From NCBI RefSeq assembly GCF_046298265.1, contig NZ_JBKAHK010000007.1:151414-215413 (forward strand): a DNA stretch of 64,000 bases, written 5' to 3'. The notes beneath the pieces are model-generated. The model was not told where the DNA came from. It worked only from the letters and a program-made list of their open reading frames with translations, and searched no databases. Below, piece by piece: positions 17,904 to 27,669 of the stretch. Every line of letters begins with the position of its first letter. Position 1 is the stretch's first letter. The stretch is from Gillisia xinjiangensis (lineage in GTDB: Bacteria; Bacteroidota; Bacteroidia; Flavobacteriales; Flavobacteriaceae). The position numbers were made by a program, and so were the translations under genes.

Positions 17904-20453
17904 ATGGATGATAATTTTTCACCCAAAGTAAAAGATGTCATTGCATTCAGCAAGGAGGAAGCTCTAAGACTGGGTCATGACTTCATTGGAACGGAGCATT
18001 TAATGCTTGGTCTTCTTCGTGATGGAGATGGTAAAGCTATAAATATATTGAACGCGATGGATATAGATTTAAGCCATTTAAGACGAAAAGTAGAAATATT
18101 AAGCCCGGCCACTTCAACCGAAACAATAACTTCAAACGAGAAAAAGAACCTGCATTTAACAAGGCAGGCAGAAAGAGCGCTAAAAACCACTTTTCTAGAA
18201 GCTAAACTTTTTCAAAGTTCTTCTATTAATACGGCCCATTTGTTATTATGTATTCTTCGGAATGAGAACGATCCTACCACAAAACTTCTTAATAAACTTA
18301 AGATAGATTATGATGGGGTTAAAGATCAGTTTAAATATATGATCACAAACGAAGATGATTTTCTGGAAGGACCAAAAGCTGAATCATTTTCAGATGAAGA
18401 TAGTTCATCTGATGATGCTTCTAAAGACAACCCATTCAGCAGCAGTACCGGGAAACCCAATAAAAAGTCTAAGACTCCTGTATTGGATAATTTTGGCAGG
18501 GATTTGACCGCGATGGCCGAAGTGGACAAACTGGATCCTGTTGTAGGTAGAGAAAAAGAGATTGAACGGGTAAGTCAGATTTTAAGCAGGCGTAAGAAAA
18601 ACAATCCACTGCTCATCGGGGAACCGGGAGTTGGAAAATCGGCTATTGCGGAAGGTTTGGCCTTGCGTATCGTAAAACGAAAAGTATCCAGAATATTATT
18701 TGACAAACGTGTGGTAACACTCGACTTGGCAAGTCTGGTTGCCGGCACCAAATACCGTGGTCAATTTGAGGAGCGTATGAAAGCGGTGATGAATGAACTG
18801 GAAAAAAATGATGACATTATTTTATTCATCGATGAGATCCACACGATTGTAGGTGCCGGTGGCGCTACCGGAAGTCTGGATGCCAGCAATATGTTCAAGC
18901 CAGCTTTGGCTCGTGGCGAAATTCAATGTATTGGAGCCACAACCCTGGATGAGTACAGGCAGTATATAGAAAAAGATGGTGCTCTTGAGCGTAGATTCCA
19001 GAAAGTGATCGTAGAACCTACCACTGTAGAGGAAACACTGGAGATATTAAACAATATCAAGGATAAATATGAAGACCATCATAATGTTACCTATACCCCT
19101 GAAGCTATTGATGCCTGCGTTAAATTAACCAACAGGTATATGACAGACAGGTTTCTTCCAGACAAGGCTATAGATGCCCTGGATGAGGCAGGTGCGCGGG
19201 TCCATATCACCAATATTGATGTTCCAAAGCAAATTCTTGAACTGGAGAAGAAACTGGAAGAAGTACGTGAAAGCAAAAATGCCGTTGTCAAAAAACAAAA
19301 ATATGAGGAAGCAGCAAAATTAAGGGATGATGAAAAAAATCTCGAAAAAAATCTTGCTATAGCTCAGGAAAAATGGGAAGAAGAATCCAAAAAGCATAAG
19401 GAAGTTGTTACGGAAGACAATGTTGCCGATGTGGTTTCTATGATGACCGGAGTACCCGTAAACAGGATCGCACAAACCGAGATCAAAAAACTTGCTGAAT
19501 TACCAGTACGAATTAAAGGTAAAATAATTGGTCAGGATGATGCGGTGAATAAGGTTGTAAAAGCAATTCAGCGAAATCGCGCAGGATTAAAAGATCCAAA
19601 TAAACCAATTGGATCCTTTATATTCCTTGGACAAACAGGAGTAGGTAAAACACAGCTTGCAAAAATTCTTGCAAAGGAACTGTTTGACAATGAAGATACC
19701 CTCATTCGAATTGATATGAGTGAGTATATGGAGAAATTTGCAGTTTCAAGATTGATAGGTGCACCTCCTGGATATGTTGGGTATGAAGAAGGTGGGCAGT
19801 TAACCGAAAAAGTGCGCCGTAAACCATATGCGGTAATTCTTTTGGATGAAGTAGAAAAAGCGCATCCCGATGTTTTTAATATGTTATTGCAGGTGCTGGA
19901 TGATGGATACCTTACTGATAGTTTAGGTAGAAAGATCGATTTCAGGAATACAATTATTATTATGACATCCAATATCGGGTCCCGAAAACTCAAAGATTTT
20001 GGACAAGGAGTAGGTTTTGGAACGGCAGCTCAACGATCGCAAATCGATGATAACACCAGGAGTGTTATTGAAAATGCGCTTAAAAAAGCATTTGCTCCTG
20101 AATTTTTGAACCGAATAGATGATGTGGTTATTTTTAATTCTCTTGAAAAAGAAGATATAAGTAAAATCATTGATATTGAACTTGAGAAATTATATGACCG
20201 TATCAATTTGATTGGTTACAATTTAACCCTGACCGATAAAGCCAAAAACTTTATAGCAGAAAAAGGATTTGATAGGGATTATGGAGCAAGACCTTTAAAC
20301 AGGGCGATCCAGAAATACATTGAAGATACTTTAGCCGAAGAAATCGTTACCTCCCACCTTTCAGAAGGTGATAAAATCTTTATGGATCTGGATGAAGAAA
20401 AAAATGAACTTACCGTGAACATAGAGAAGGCGGCAAAAGAAACGGAATCTTAA
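17904..20453 (+). CDS. clpC: ClpC-type AAA+ unfoldase of the Clp protease
   Basis: 849 residues. An N-terminal Clp_N repeat pair (residues ~1-145) is followed by an acidic Ser-rich linker (~150-190). AAA-1 has Walker A GEPGVGKSA and Walker B LFIDEIHT. A UVR-like middle segment follows (~455-500, KQKYEEAAKLRDDEKNLEK). AAA-2 has Walker A GQTGVGKTQ, then the D2-small domain. The UVR motif and short middle region make it ClpC rather than ClpB. It should unfold substrates and feed them to ClpP. It is divergent from gyrA and ends at a strong terminator. Confidence 0.93.
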   Translation: MDDNFSPKVKDVIAFSKEEALRLGHDFIGTEHLMLGLLRDGDGKAINILNAMDIDLSHLRRKVEILSPATSTETITSNEKKNLHLTRQAERALKTTFLEAKLFQSSSINTAHLLLCILRNENDPTTKLLNKLKIDYDGVKDQFKYMITNEDDFLEGPKAESFSDEDSSSDDASKDNPFSSSTGKPNKKSKTPVLDNFGRDLTAMAEVDKLDPVVGREKEIERVSQILSRRKKNNPLLIGEPGVGKSAIAEGLALRIVKRKVSRILFDKRVVTLDLASLVAGTKYRGQFEERMKAVMNELEKNDDIILFIDEIHTIVGAGGATGSLDASNMFKPALARGEIQCIGATTLDEYRQYIEKDGALERRFQKVIVEPTTVEETLEILNNIKDKYEDHHNVTYTPEAIDACVKLTNRYMTDRFLPDKAIDALDEAGARVHITNIDVPKQILELEKKLEEVRESKNAVVKKQKYEEAAKLRDDEKNLEKNLAIAQEKWEEESKKHKEVVTEDNVADVVSMMTGVPVNRIAQTEIKKLAELPVRIKGKIIGQDDAVNKVVKAIQRNRAGLKDPNKPIGSFIFLGQTGVGKTQLAKILAKELFDNEDTLIRIDMSEYMEKFAVSRLIGAPPGYVGYEEGGQLTEKVRRKPYAVILLDEVEKAHPDVFNMLLQVLDDGYLTDSLGRKIDFRNTIIIMTSNIGSRKLKDFGQGVGFGTAAQRSQIDDNTRSVIENALKKAFAPEFLNRIDDVVIFNSLEKEDISKIIDIELEKLYDRINLIGYNLTLTDKAKNFIAEKGFDRDYGARPLNRAIQKYIEDTLAEEIVTSHLSEGDKIFMDLDEEKNELTVNIEKAAKETES

Positions 20454-20469
20454 AAAATTGATAGTATTT

Positions 20470-20512
20470 AAAATGCTTTGAGGTGATTAAATTCACTTTA
20501 AAGCATTTTTTT
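20470..20512 (+). terminator. Terminator of clpC
   Basis: An AAATGCTTT stem (from 20471) pairs with AAAGCATTT near 20500, around a loop that itself contains GTGA/TCAC complementarity, and is followed by a T-run. It lies about 20 bp after the clpC stop. Confidence 0.85.
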
Positions 20513-20646
20513 TATAATCAATAATGAAAACACACAACTAAATGCACCTTGATAATATCTTAAATCCAATGTACATTTTGTAGGAATCCAGATTATATTA
20601 CGCTTAAATTTCTTACATTTAAAAATCATTTTTCCCCTACTAAAAT

Positions 20647-21018
20647 ATGATTGAATCTGCAATAGAGCTTGACTTTGGAAAAGTCACCATTATCGATAAT
20701 ATTCTCATCGCTGAACTTAACGAAGGAATTTTATTTGATGTTGAGAATAATCGTAAACTATTAAATTTAGGCAATAAAATCTTTAAAGGGATGCCCTATG
20801 GCTATATCTCCAACCGGGTAAATTCCTATGCCATAAACCCGATGATCTACCTGGAATCTTCCAGCACTATCAACTTAAAAGCGATAGCTGTGGTTAGCAG
20901 CAATCCGGTTTGCCAACAAAACACCCTTCTGGAAAAGCAATTCTATAAAGAGGGAGATTCTTTCGAAGTCTTTGATACCCTGGAAGCGGCTATAAATTGG
21001 ATTAAATTAAAAATTTAG
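20647..21018 (+). CDS. Hypothetical cytoplasmic protein (STAS/SpoIIAA-like family)
   Basis: 123 residues without a signal peptide or membrane segment. An alternating strand/helix pattern (IELDFGKVTIIDNILIAEL, FDVENNRKLLNLGNKIF, INLKAIAVVSS, EVFDTLEAAINWIK) resembles the small STAS/SpoIIAA-like proteins common in flavobacteria. No catalytic residues are evident. It is convergent with hutH, with only two bases between the stops, and is separated from clpC by a terminator. I recognise the fold style but not a specific function. Confidence 0.7.
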   Translation: MIESAIELDFGKVTIIDNILIAELNEGILFDVENNRKLLNLGNKIFKGMPYGYISNRVNSYAINPMIYLESSSTINLKAIAVVSSNPVCQQNTLLEKQFYKEGDSFEVFDTLEAAINWIKLKI

Positions 21019-21020
21019 GA

Positions 21021-22532
21021 TCAGTCAAACATCCGTTCGTTTTTAACAGAGAAGTTGGAAAGAAATTCTTTGGCCTTCCCAATATGATCAGCCATTACCT
21101 GGTCCTCTTTTAATACAGGCACTTTTAATCTGAAATTTTCCAGAATCTCCAATAGAAAAGGCGATGTTTTTGCAGGCTCACGGAAGTGCAATGCCTGGGA
21201 AGCATTGAATAATTCTATTGCAAGTATGGTTGATATGTTCTCAATCACTTTCAGGGCTTTTGTGGCTCCGTTTGCTCCCATACTTACGTGGTCCTCCTGC
21301 CCGTTTGAGGAGACAATGGAATCAACACTTGACGGAGTTGCGTATTGTTTATTCTGGCTTACGATACTTGCAGCCGTGTACTGTGGTATCATAAATCCGC
21401 TGTTTAAGCCTGGATTTTCAACCAAAAATGCCGGAAGTCCTCTTAAACCCGAAACCAACTGATAAGTCCTTCTTTCTGAAATATTACCCATTTCAGCCAT
21501 TGCGATCGCAAGGTAATCAAAGGCTAATGCCAAAGGTTGTCCGTGAAAATTCCCACCGGAAATGATTTTATCTGCTTCAATAAAAATATTGGGATTATCT
21601 GTAACCGAATTAATTTCGGTTTTAAAAGTCTTTCTAACAAAAGATAAAGTATCCCTGGAAGCTCCATGAACCTGTGGAATACATCGAAAAGAATATGGAT
21701 CCTGAACACTCGCCTTTTCCTGTTCTGCCAGTTCACTACCGGCTAAAAACTCCCTTAATCGTTCTGCTGTTTTAATTTGCCCCCTGTGGGGACGAACCAT
21801 ATGAACCAGTTCGTCAAACGGAGACATATTGCAATCAAAGGCATCTATAGAAATCGCCGAGATCACATCGGCCAAATAACATAATTTATAAGATTCGGTT
21901 AAGGCAAATACCCCATGGGCACTCATAAACTGGGTGCCATTCAATAATGCTAAACCTTCCTTGGATTGAAGTTCTATTGGATTCCAGCCAAACTTATCCA
22001 GAATCTTAGCGGCCATAACCCTTTCCCCTTCAAAATATACTTCACCCTTTCCTATAAGCGGCAAAGCCAGATGTGCTAAAGGAGCCAAATCTCCCGAAGC
22101 CCCAAGGGAACCCTGTTCATAAATTACAGGAAGTACATCGTTATTATAAAAATCTATCAATCGCTGAACGGTTCCCAAAGCAATTCCAGAATGACCATAA
22201 CTCAAAGATTGGATTTTCAATAAGAGCATCAATCTTATAATTGGTTTGGAAACAAGGTCCCCGGTACCGCATGCATGCGACATTACCAGATTTTCCTGCA
22301 GTTGGGTAAGGTGATCGGAGGAAATTTTTACATTGCAAAGGGATCCAAAACCTGTATTTATTCCATAAATGGGGACATCACTTTGTTTAATCTTATCATC
22401 CAGGTATTTTCTCGATTTTTCAATATTCAACCTGGATTCTTCGCTCAACTCCAGTTTTCTTTTATTGGTGATAATATCCTGAAGCACACACAGGTCAAGT
22501 ACCGCAGAGCTTATATAGTGATTGGAATCCAT
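21021..22532 (-). CDS. hutH: Histidine/aromatic amino acid ammonia-lyase
   Basis: 503 residues, standard for HutH. It carries the Ala-Ser-Gly triad that cyclises to the MIO cofactor within GSLGASGDLAPLAHL (about residue 145). The N-terminal loop YGINTGFGSL holds the catalytic tyrosine. SSNGQEDHVSMGANG is the other conserved active-site block. It removes ammonia from histidine to give urocanate, or possibly from tyrosine/phenylalanine. No other hut genes adjoin it here, so histidine specificity rests on overall similarity only. The selectivity stretch MSHACGTGD differs from the common SHAVG form. Confidence 0.85.
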   Translation of the reverse strand: MDSNHYISSAVLDLCVLQDIITNKRKLELSEESRLNIEKSRKYLDDKIKQSDVPIYGINTGFGSLCNVKISSDHLTQLQENLVMSHACGTGDLVSKPIIRLMLLLKIQSLSYGHSGIALGTVQRLIDFYNNDVLPVIYEQGSLGASGDLAPLAHLALPLIGKGEVYFEGERVMAAKILDKFGWNPIELQSKEGLALLNGTQFMSAHGVFALTESYKLCYLADVISAISIDAFDCNMSPFDELVHMVRPHRGQIKTAERLREFLAGSELAEQEKASVQDPYSFRCIPQVHGASRDTLSFVRKTFKTEINSVTDNPNIFIEADKIISGGNFHGQPLALAFDYLAIAMAEMGNISERRTYQLVSGLRGLPAFLVENPGLNSGFMIPQYTAASIVSQNKQYATPSSVDSIVSSNGQEDHVSMGANGATKALKVIENISTILAIELFNASQALHFREPAKTSPFLLEILENFRLKVPVLKEDQVMADHIGKAKEFLSNFSVKNERMFD

Positions 22533-22654
22533 AAATATTCGGTTGGTTTTATCGGGTTTTATGTTAGCAGAAATTTTTTCAATTCAATAAAAGGAAAATA
22601 ATGTTCAGGTATCTACTGTTAAACGTTTGCTAAATTAATTGAATATTTTGCAAT

Positions 22655-24181
22655 TTATTCCATTTGCGAATCAATTTTAAATAAATCTAAAAATGCACGG
22701 CCAATATTTGCCGCAATATCACCCGAGATCATTCCCTGATAACTCTTTTCATCTGCCATAATATCACCTGCCCTTCCATGTAAATATACTCCGAATACCG
22801 CTGCATTTAATGGGTCGTATTTCTGGGAAATAAGCCCCGTAATCACTCCGGACAGCACATCTCCAGATCCTGCGGTAGCCATTCCGGGATTTCCTGTATT
22901 ATTAATAAACATTTCATCCCCTGAAATCGTAAAGGTAAAAGCCCCTTTAATAACCAGGATCACCTTATGTTTTGTAGTGAATTTCTTTGCCTTATCCAAT
23001 TTTTCAAAATCATTCTTCCATTTTCCTATAAGTCGTTCCAATTCTTTTGGATGTGGAGTCAAAACAGAATTTTTGGGCAATAACTTCAGTAATTCCTTTT
23101 CTTTTGAAAGCATATTTAAACCATCGGCATCGATTACCATAGGATTTGAAGTTTGTTGCAGCAATTGCTTAAAAGCATTTAAAGGCACTGTTGAAGTCCC
23201 TGCTCCCATTCCAAAACAGATAACATCCGGTTCTATATCAAATGTAATGTTGCTAAGTTCATTTTCATCAATATCTGTAATCACCATGGCTTCAGGCAAA
23301 ACCGTTTGAAGTACCTGGTAACCGCATTTTGGAGAAAAGAATGTCACCAATCCTGCTCCGGTTCGTAATGCGGCAGTACCGGCTAAGGCGATGCTTCCAA
23401 TCTTACCGTAGCTTCCTCCAATTATTAACGAATGTCCATAATCGCCCTTATGGGAATTTTTTTTCCTCGGAATATATAACCCGATAGCTTCATTTTTATC
23501 GATAAGCCGGGCTTTGGCCGGCGCTTGATGCAGAAATTCCCTGTCCAGGCCAATATCCAGTATCTGCAAATCCCCAACAAAACCGGCAGTTTGTGGCAGG
23601 AAAAAAATCAGTTTTGGAGCTTGAAAAGAAAGTGTGAAATTCGCCTTTATGACAGCGTCATTTTCTGAAGGAATCTTCTCTGAAAAAAGACCGGAAGGCA
23701 TATCGACGGAAAGTATAAATGCCCCTGAAGAATTTATGTGTTTCACTAACTTCCCTACCCATTCATCCAGGGACCTGTTAAGTCCAATCCCAAAAATGCC
23801 ATCGATAATAAAATCTGTTTTCTTTAAATCGGGAAGATCATCTTTTTTCGTTAACAAGATTGGCCATGAGGAAGCCACCTCTTTAATTTTTTCATAATTG
23901 GCTAAAAAATCTTCAGAGCGTTTATTGCTGTAATTAACAACGTAGATCGTTACATTATACCCGTTTTCTATCAACAACCTGCCTATCACAAGTCCATCTC
24001 CTCCATTATTTCCAATTCCGCAAAATATCTTAATCGAAATTTTAGCACCCTGCAACCTGGAATGAATTTCATTAAAAACAAGCGTAGCAGCTCGTTCCAT
24101 AAGTATTTCTGAAGTTATTCCTTCTTTTTCAATGGTTACTTTATCTGCTTCTGCTAATTGTTCAACATCAAAAATCTTCAT
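22655..24181 (-). CDS. nnr: Bifunctional NAD(P)HX epimerase/dehydratase
   Basis: 508 residues from ATG at 24181 (MKIFDVEQLAEADK). A longer frame adds nine residues to 24208, but the MKIF start matches the family. The N-terminal YjeF_N epimerase domain (~1-215) has GNNGGDGLVIGRLL. The C-terminal ribokinase-like ADP/ATP-dependent dehydratase domain (~225-500) has TPHPKEL and NPGMATAGSGDVLSGV. It repairs hydrated NAD(P)H, a spontaneous damage product. It stands between hutH (same strand) and divergent gcvT. Confidence 0.95.
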   Translation of the reverse strand: MKIFDVEQLAEADKVTIEKEGITSEILMERAATLVFNEIHSRLQGAKISIKIFCGIGNNGGDGLVIGRLLIENGYNVTIYVVNYSNKRSEDFLANYEKIKEVASSWPILLTKKDDLPDLKKTDFIIDGIFGIGLNRSLDEWVGKLVKHINSSGAFILSVDMPSGLFSEKIPSENDAVIKANFTLSFQAPKLIFFLPQTAGFVGDLQILDIGLDREFLHQAPAKARLIDKNEAIGLYIPRKKNSHKGDYGHSLIIGGSYGKIGSIALAGTAALRTGAGLVTFFSPKCGYQVLQTVLPEAMVITDIDENELSNITFDIEPDVICFGMGAGTSTVPLNAFKQLLQQTSNPMVIDADGLNMLSKEKELLKLLPKNSVLTPHPKELERLIGKWKNDFEKLDKAKKFTTKHKVILVIKGAFTFTISGDEMFINNTGNPGMATAGSGDVLSGVITGLISQKYDPLNAAVFGVYLHGRAGDIMADEKSYQGMISGDIAANIGRAFLDLFKIDSQME

Positions 24182-24319
24182 AAATGTCATTTTATATAGG
24201 CAATACAAATATAAAACTTCCTAACCCCAAACCCTCTTACATAACAAATTCTTAATAAAAACTGTTCAATTGGACTATATTCAGTCTGAATTAAATAAAT
24301 TTGCCCAAATTTTAAACAG

Positions 24320-25402
24320 ATGAAAGAAGTCGCTCTTAATGCCATACATACATCTTTAAACGCGAAGATGGTTCCTTTTGCAGGTTATATGATGCCTGTT
24401 TCATACGAGGGAGTAACTATAGAACATGAAACCGTTCGTAAAGCCGTGGGTGTTTTTGATGTTTCCCATATGGGAGAATTTCTTATTACCGGACCCCATG
24501 CCCTTGAGCTTATTCAAAAAGTATGTACTAATGATGCATCAAAACTTATAGACGGCAAAGCCCAATATACCTGTATGCCAAATGAAAATGGCGGGATTGT
24601 AGACGATTTGCTCATTTACAGGATTCAGGAAGAAAAATATTTACTGGTTGTAAACGCTTCCAATATTGAAAAGGATTGGAACTGGATTGCCCAGCATAAT
24701 TCCATGGATGCTACGATGCGGGATCTTTCTGAAGAGTATTCCCTGCTGGCAATTCAGGGTCCAAAAGCAGCCGAAGCAATGCAATCTTTAACCCAGGTAG
24801 ATCTTGCAAATATGAAGTTTTACACCTTTGAGGTAGCAGAATTTGCCGGAGTTAAAAATGTGATTATATCGGCGACAGGATATACCGGAAGCGGTGGTTT
24901 TGAGATCTATTTCAAAAATGAAGATGCCGTTCAAATTTGGGAAAATGTAATGGAAGCCGGAGCCGATTTTGGCATTAAACCAATAGGCCTTGCCGCCCGC
25001 GACACTTTGCGTTTGGAAATGGGTTTTTGCCTTTATGGAAATGATATCGATGACACCACCTCTCCTATTGAAGCCGGTTTAGGCTGGATCACAAAATTCA
25101 CCAAGGATTTTGTAAATTCTGAAAATCTTAAAAAACAAAAGGAAGAAGGTCCTACCAGAAAATTGATCGCTTTTGAAATGGAAGAAAGAGGAATCCCCCG
25201 TCACGACTACGATATTGTAGATGAAAATGGCAAGATTATTGGCGTAGTAACCTCGGGCACCATGTCACCTTCATTAGATAAAGGTATAGGAATGGGGTAT
25301 GTTCCATTGGAAATTGCCAAAACCGGAGAAAAAATCTTTATACAGGTCCGGAAGAAAGCTATCCCTGCAAAACAGGTGAAGTTGCCCTTTTATAAAGGAT
25401 AA
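24320..25402 (+). CDS. gcvT: Glycine cleavage system T protein (aminomethyltransferase)
   Basis: 360 residues covering the complete GCV_T and GCV_T_C domains. Typical blocks are VPFAGYMMPVSYEG at the N-terminus, VFDVSHMGEF, GYTGSGGFEIY near residue 192, and EAGLGWITKFTKDFV near 255. It moves the methylene group from the aminomethyl-H protein to tetrahydrofolate. The partner genes gcvH and gcvP are not in the window. The next gene starts five bases past the stop, implying an operon. Confidence 0.96.
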   Translation: MKEVALNAIHTSLNAKMVPFAGYMMPVSYEGVTIEHETVRKAVGVFDVSHMGEFLITGPHALELIQKVCTNDASKLIDGKAQYTCMPNENGGIVDDLLIYRIQEEKYLLVVNASNIEKDWNWIAQHNSMDATMRDLSEEYSLLAIQGPKAAEAMQSLTQVDLANMKFYTFEVAEFAGVKNVIISATGYTGSGGFEIYFKNEDAVQIWENVMEAGADFGIKPIGLAARDTLRLEMGFCLYGNDIDDTTSPIEAGLGWITKFTKDFVNSENLKKQKEEGPTRKLIAFEMEERGIPRHDYDIVDENGKIIGVVTSGTMSPSLDKGIGMGYVPLEIAKTGEKIFIQVRKKAIPAKQVKLPFYKG

Positions 25403-25407
25403 AACTA

Positions 25408-26223
25408 TTGAAAAAAATTTTGATTTTAGGAGCAAGCGGCTTTATAGGCAATGCCTTATATAAAGAGCTTTGCTCCTATTTTGATACCTATGGAACCTAT
25501 TATTCCAACGCTAAATCATTCAGCAAAAACCAAAAGTTTTTTGAGTATGATATGGAATCGGAAAACATTGAAATTTTACTGGAGAACCTAAAGCCCACCA
25601 TAATTATTTCGGCACTTCGCGGAAATTTTGATGCCCAGGTGAGCACCCATTTTTCTATTATTGATTACCTTCTGAAGAATGACTGCAAGCTGATTTTTAT
25701 CTCATCGGCCAACGTTTTTGACGGGTTCACCAATTACCCTTCCTATGAATATGACAAGACATTGTCTCAAAGTATTTACGGAAGGTTTAAAATTAAAATT
25801 GAAAATGCACTTTTAAGACTTCCCAATAACAAATACAATGTTTTGCGATTACCAATGGTTTTTGGAGCAAACTCCCCACGTGTTATGGAGATTAAAAACA
25901 AAATAGAATTTGGAGAACCGCTCGAGGTTTTTCCAAATGTGATAATTAATGCTACCGAAGTTTCTAAATTAACCCAGCAGGTACATTACCTCATAAACCG
26001 AAAAAAACAAGGGGTTTTTCATTTGGGAAGCAATGATCTCACCCATCAAAACGACCTGATAACCGATATTGCCGAAGTGTTGGGATATAATAATCCACTT
26101 CTTAAACAGGTTTACGACTCCAATTATGACCGGTTTTTGGCAGTTTTACCCAAGGATAATCCGCTACCAAAAAATCTCCAGGTTTCTATTCATCAAGTGA
26201 TCCAAGCTTCCATTATCATATAA
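25408..26223 (+). CDS. NAD(P)-binding sugar epimerase/RmlD-like reductase
   Basis: 271 residues from a TTG start at 25408; no ATG is close by, and the Rossmann motif begins at once (KKILILGASGFIGNALY, GxxGxxG). The frame matches extended short-chain dehydrogenases with the YGRFK catalytic Y-x-x-x-K (about residue 130) and IFISSANVFDGF upstream of it. It resembles dTDP-4-dehydrorhamnose reductases, but the substrate cannot be read from the sequence. It follows gcvT by five bases, so it is probably translated from the same mRNA. Confidence 0.85.
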   Translation: MKKILILGASGFIGNALYKELCSYFDTYGTYYSNAKSFSKNQKFFEYDMESENIEILLENLKPTIIISALRGNFDAQVSTHFSIIDYLLKNDCKLIFISSANVFDGFTNYPSYEYDKTLSQSIYGRFKIKIENALLRLPNNKYNVLRLPMVFGANSPRVMEIKNKIEFGEPLEVFPNVIINATEVSKLTQQVHYLINRKKQGVFHLGSNDLTHQNDLITDIAEVLGYNNPLLKQVYDSNYDRFLAVLPKDNPLPKNLQVSIHQVIQASIII

Positions 26224-26348
26224 AAACACTACAGCTAAGCACATAATTAACCCCAGAAGAATCTCGCTTTTTATCCCTATAATCCTTAACTTTAAAAAAT
26301 CGAAATCTATTATTCAAAAAGCCGTTACTAAATTAAAAATAATACAAA

Positions 26349-26636
26349 ATGAAAAAACTAACCGAACAAGAGATCAACGATAGACTGGAAAATTTGGAAG
26401 GATGGGATTATTCTGAAAATGCAATCCATACCTCTTTTGAATTTGAGAACTTTAAAGAAGCTTTTACCCTGATGACACGTATTGCTTTTGAAGCCGAAGC
26501 GCAACAACATCATCCGGATTGGTCGAACGTTTATAACCAGTTGGAAATAAAATTATCTACCCACGATGCCGGTGGAGTGACAGAAAAAGATTTTAAATTG
26601 GCAAATGCAATCGAAGGAATTGTAAACGCAGATTAA
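26349..26636 (+). CDS. Pterin-4a-carbinolamine dehydratase
   Basis: 95 residues, the usual size. The active-site signature is clear: QQHHPDWSNVYNQLEIKLSTHDAGG (written in parts: histidines in QQHHPDW, the NVYN turn, then THDAGGVT). It dehydrates 4a-hydroxytetrahydrobiopterin, which regenerates the pterin cofactor used by aromatic amino acid hydroxylases. It stands alone after a 125 bp spacer and is followed by repeats and a terminator. Confidence 0.95.
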   Translation: MKKLTEQEINDRLENLEGWDYSENAIHTSFEFENFKEAFTLMTRIAFEAEAQQHHPDWSNVYNQLEIKLSTHDAGGVTEKDFKLANAIEGIVNAD

Positions 26637-26651
26637 TACTGAAGATCTAGA

Positions 26652-26722
26652 ACCTCGGGGCAAGCCCACGAGGTACGAATTGGAAACTAATTTTAAAAAC
26701 CCGAGGCAAGCCTCGGGGGAAT
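26652..26722. repeat. Palindromic CCTCGGGGCAAG/CCGAGG repeat pair
   Basis: Two related hairpins lie side by side: CCTCGGGGCAAGCCCACGAGG (in parts CCTCG...CGAGG) from 26653, and CCGAGGCAAGCCTCGG from 26701. A third degraded copy of the same vocabulary (CCTCGGGGAATTAAA) lies at about 43456. This is a dispersed intergenic repeat. Confidence 0.6.
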
Positions 26723-26753
26723 TAAACCCTCAATGAGGGATTAAAACAAACCT

Positions 26754-26790
26754 ACGTTCCATTTTTTAGTTAAAGAATGGAACGTTTTTT
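26754..26790 (+). terminator. Terminator after the pterin dehydratase
   Basis: ACGTTCCATT pairs with AATGGAACGT around a 12-base loop and is followed by TTTTTTT. It also argues against the upstream ATG at 26777 being the start of the YebC gene, because that codon lies inside the hairpin. Confidence 0.85.
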
Positions 26791-26818
26791 TTATTTTTAC
26801 ACCAGAATTAAATTTTTT

Positions 26819-27544
26819 ATGGGAAGAGCATTCGAATTTAGAAAAGCACGAAAGATGAAACGCTGGTCTGCAATGGCCAAGGCATTTACCAGAATTGGAA
26901 AAGATATTGTAATGGCGGTCAAGGAAGGCGGTCCGGATCCGGATGCCAATTCCAGGTTAAGGGCAGTGATCCAGAATGCCAAGAGTATTAACATGCCCAA
27001 GGAAAATGTAGAACGAGCAATAAAACGAGCCAGCGATAAAAGCCAGGGTGATTATAAGATCGTAATGTTTGAAGGCTATGCTCCTCATGGAATCGCCGTG
27101 CTGGTAGAAACTGCAACCGACAATAACAACAGGACCGTGGCCAATGTTCGGATGCACTTTAGCAAAGCCGACGGGAATCTGGGAACTTCAGGATCTGTGG
27201 AATTTATGTTTGACCACACCTGTAATTTCAGGATTCATGCAGAAGGTTTAGATCCTGAAGAATTGGAGTTGGAATTGATAGATTTTGGTGCAGAGGAAGT
27301 ATTTCAGGATGAAGATGATATTCTTATCTATGCCCCTTTTGAAAATTTCGGATCAATTCAGAAAGAACTGGAACACAGAAACATTGAAATTCTTTCTTCC
27401 GGATTTGAAAGAATTCCCCAGGTTACAAAAAAACTTTCTGAAGAAGAAGCCGCAGATGTAGAAAAACTACTGGACCGCCTGGAGGAAGATGATGATGTGC
27501 AAAACGTGTATCACACTATGGAAGAAGTTATGCACGAGGAATAA
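26819..27544 (+). CDS. yebC: YebC/PmpR family protein
   Basis: 241 residues from ATG 26819 (MGRAFEFRKARKMKRW, the near-invariant family start). An upstream ATG at 26777 lies inside a terminator stem and is rejected. Conserved blocks are FTRIGKDIVMAVKEGGPDPDAN and MPKENVERAIKRAS in the N-terminal domain, then the three-domain YebC body. The family was annotated as DNA-binding regulators; later work links it to translation of difficult (polyproline) stretches. Here it is a single gene, with an acidic C-terminal half. Confidence 0.95.
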   Translation: MGRAFEFRKARKMKRWSAMAKAFTRIGKDIVMAVKEGGPDPDANSRLRAVIQNAKSINMPKENVERAIKRASDKSQGDYKIVMFEGYAPHGIAVLVETATDNNNRTVANVRMHFSKADGNLGTSGSVEFMFDHTCNFRIHAEGLDPEELELELIDFGAEEVFQDEDDILIYAPFENFGSIQKELEHRNIEILSSGFERIPQVTKKLSEEEAADVEKLLDRLEEDDDVQNVYHTMEEVMHEE

Positions 27545-27669
27545 GAGTTGATAAAAACATAATAATCAGGAATAGAGTTAATTAGAAAAATTATATAAAG
27601 TGTTACTTTAGAAATAAATAATCTTAAAAATTTCTGTTTCAAAATCCAGAAGTATCTTTTCAGGATATT

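Noticed and set aside
21021..22532. A complete histidine-utilisation operon around hutH
   Set aside because: Neighbours are a STAS-like gene and NAD(P)HX repair; no hutU, hutI or hutG is present.
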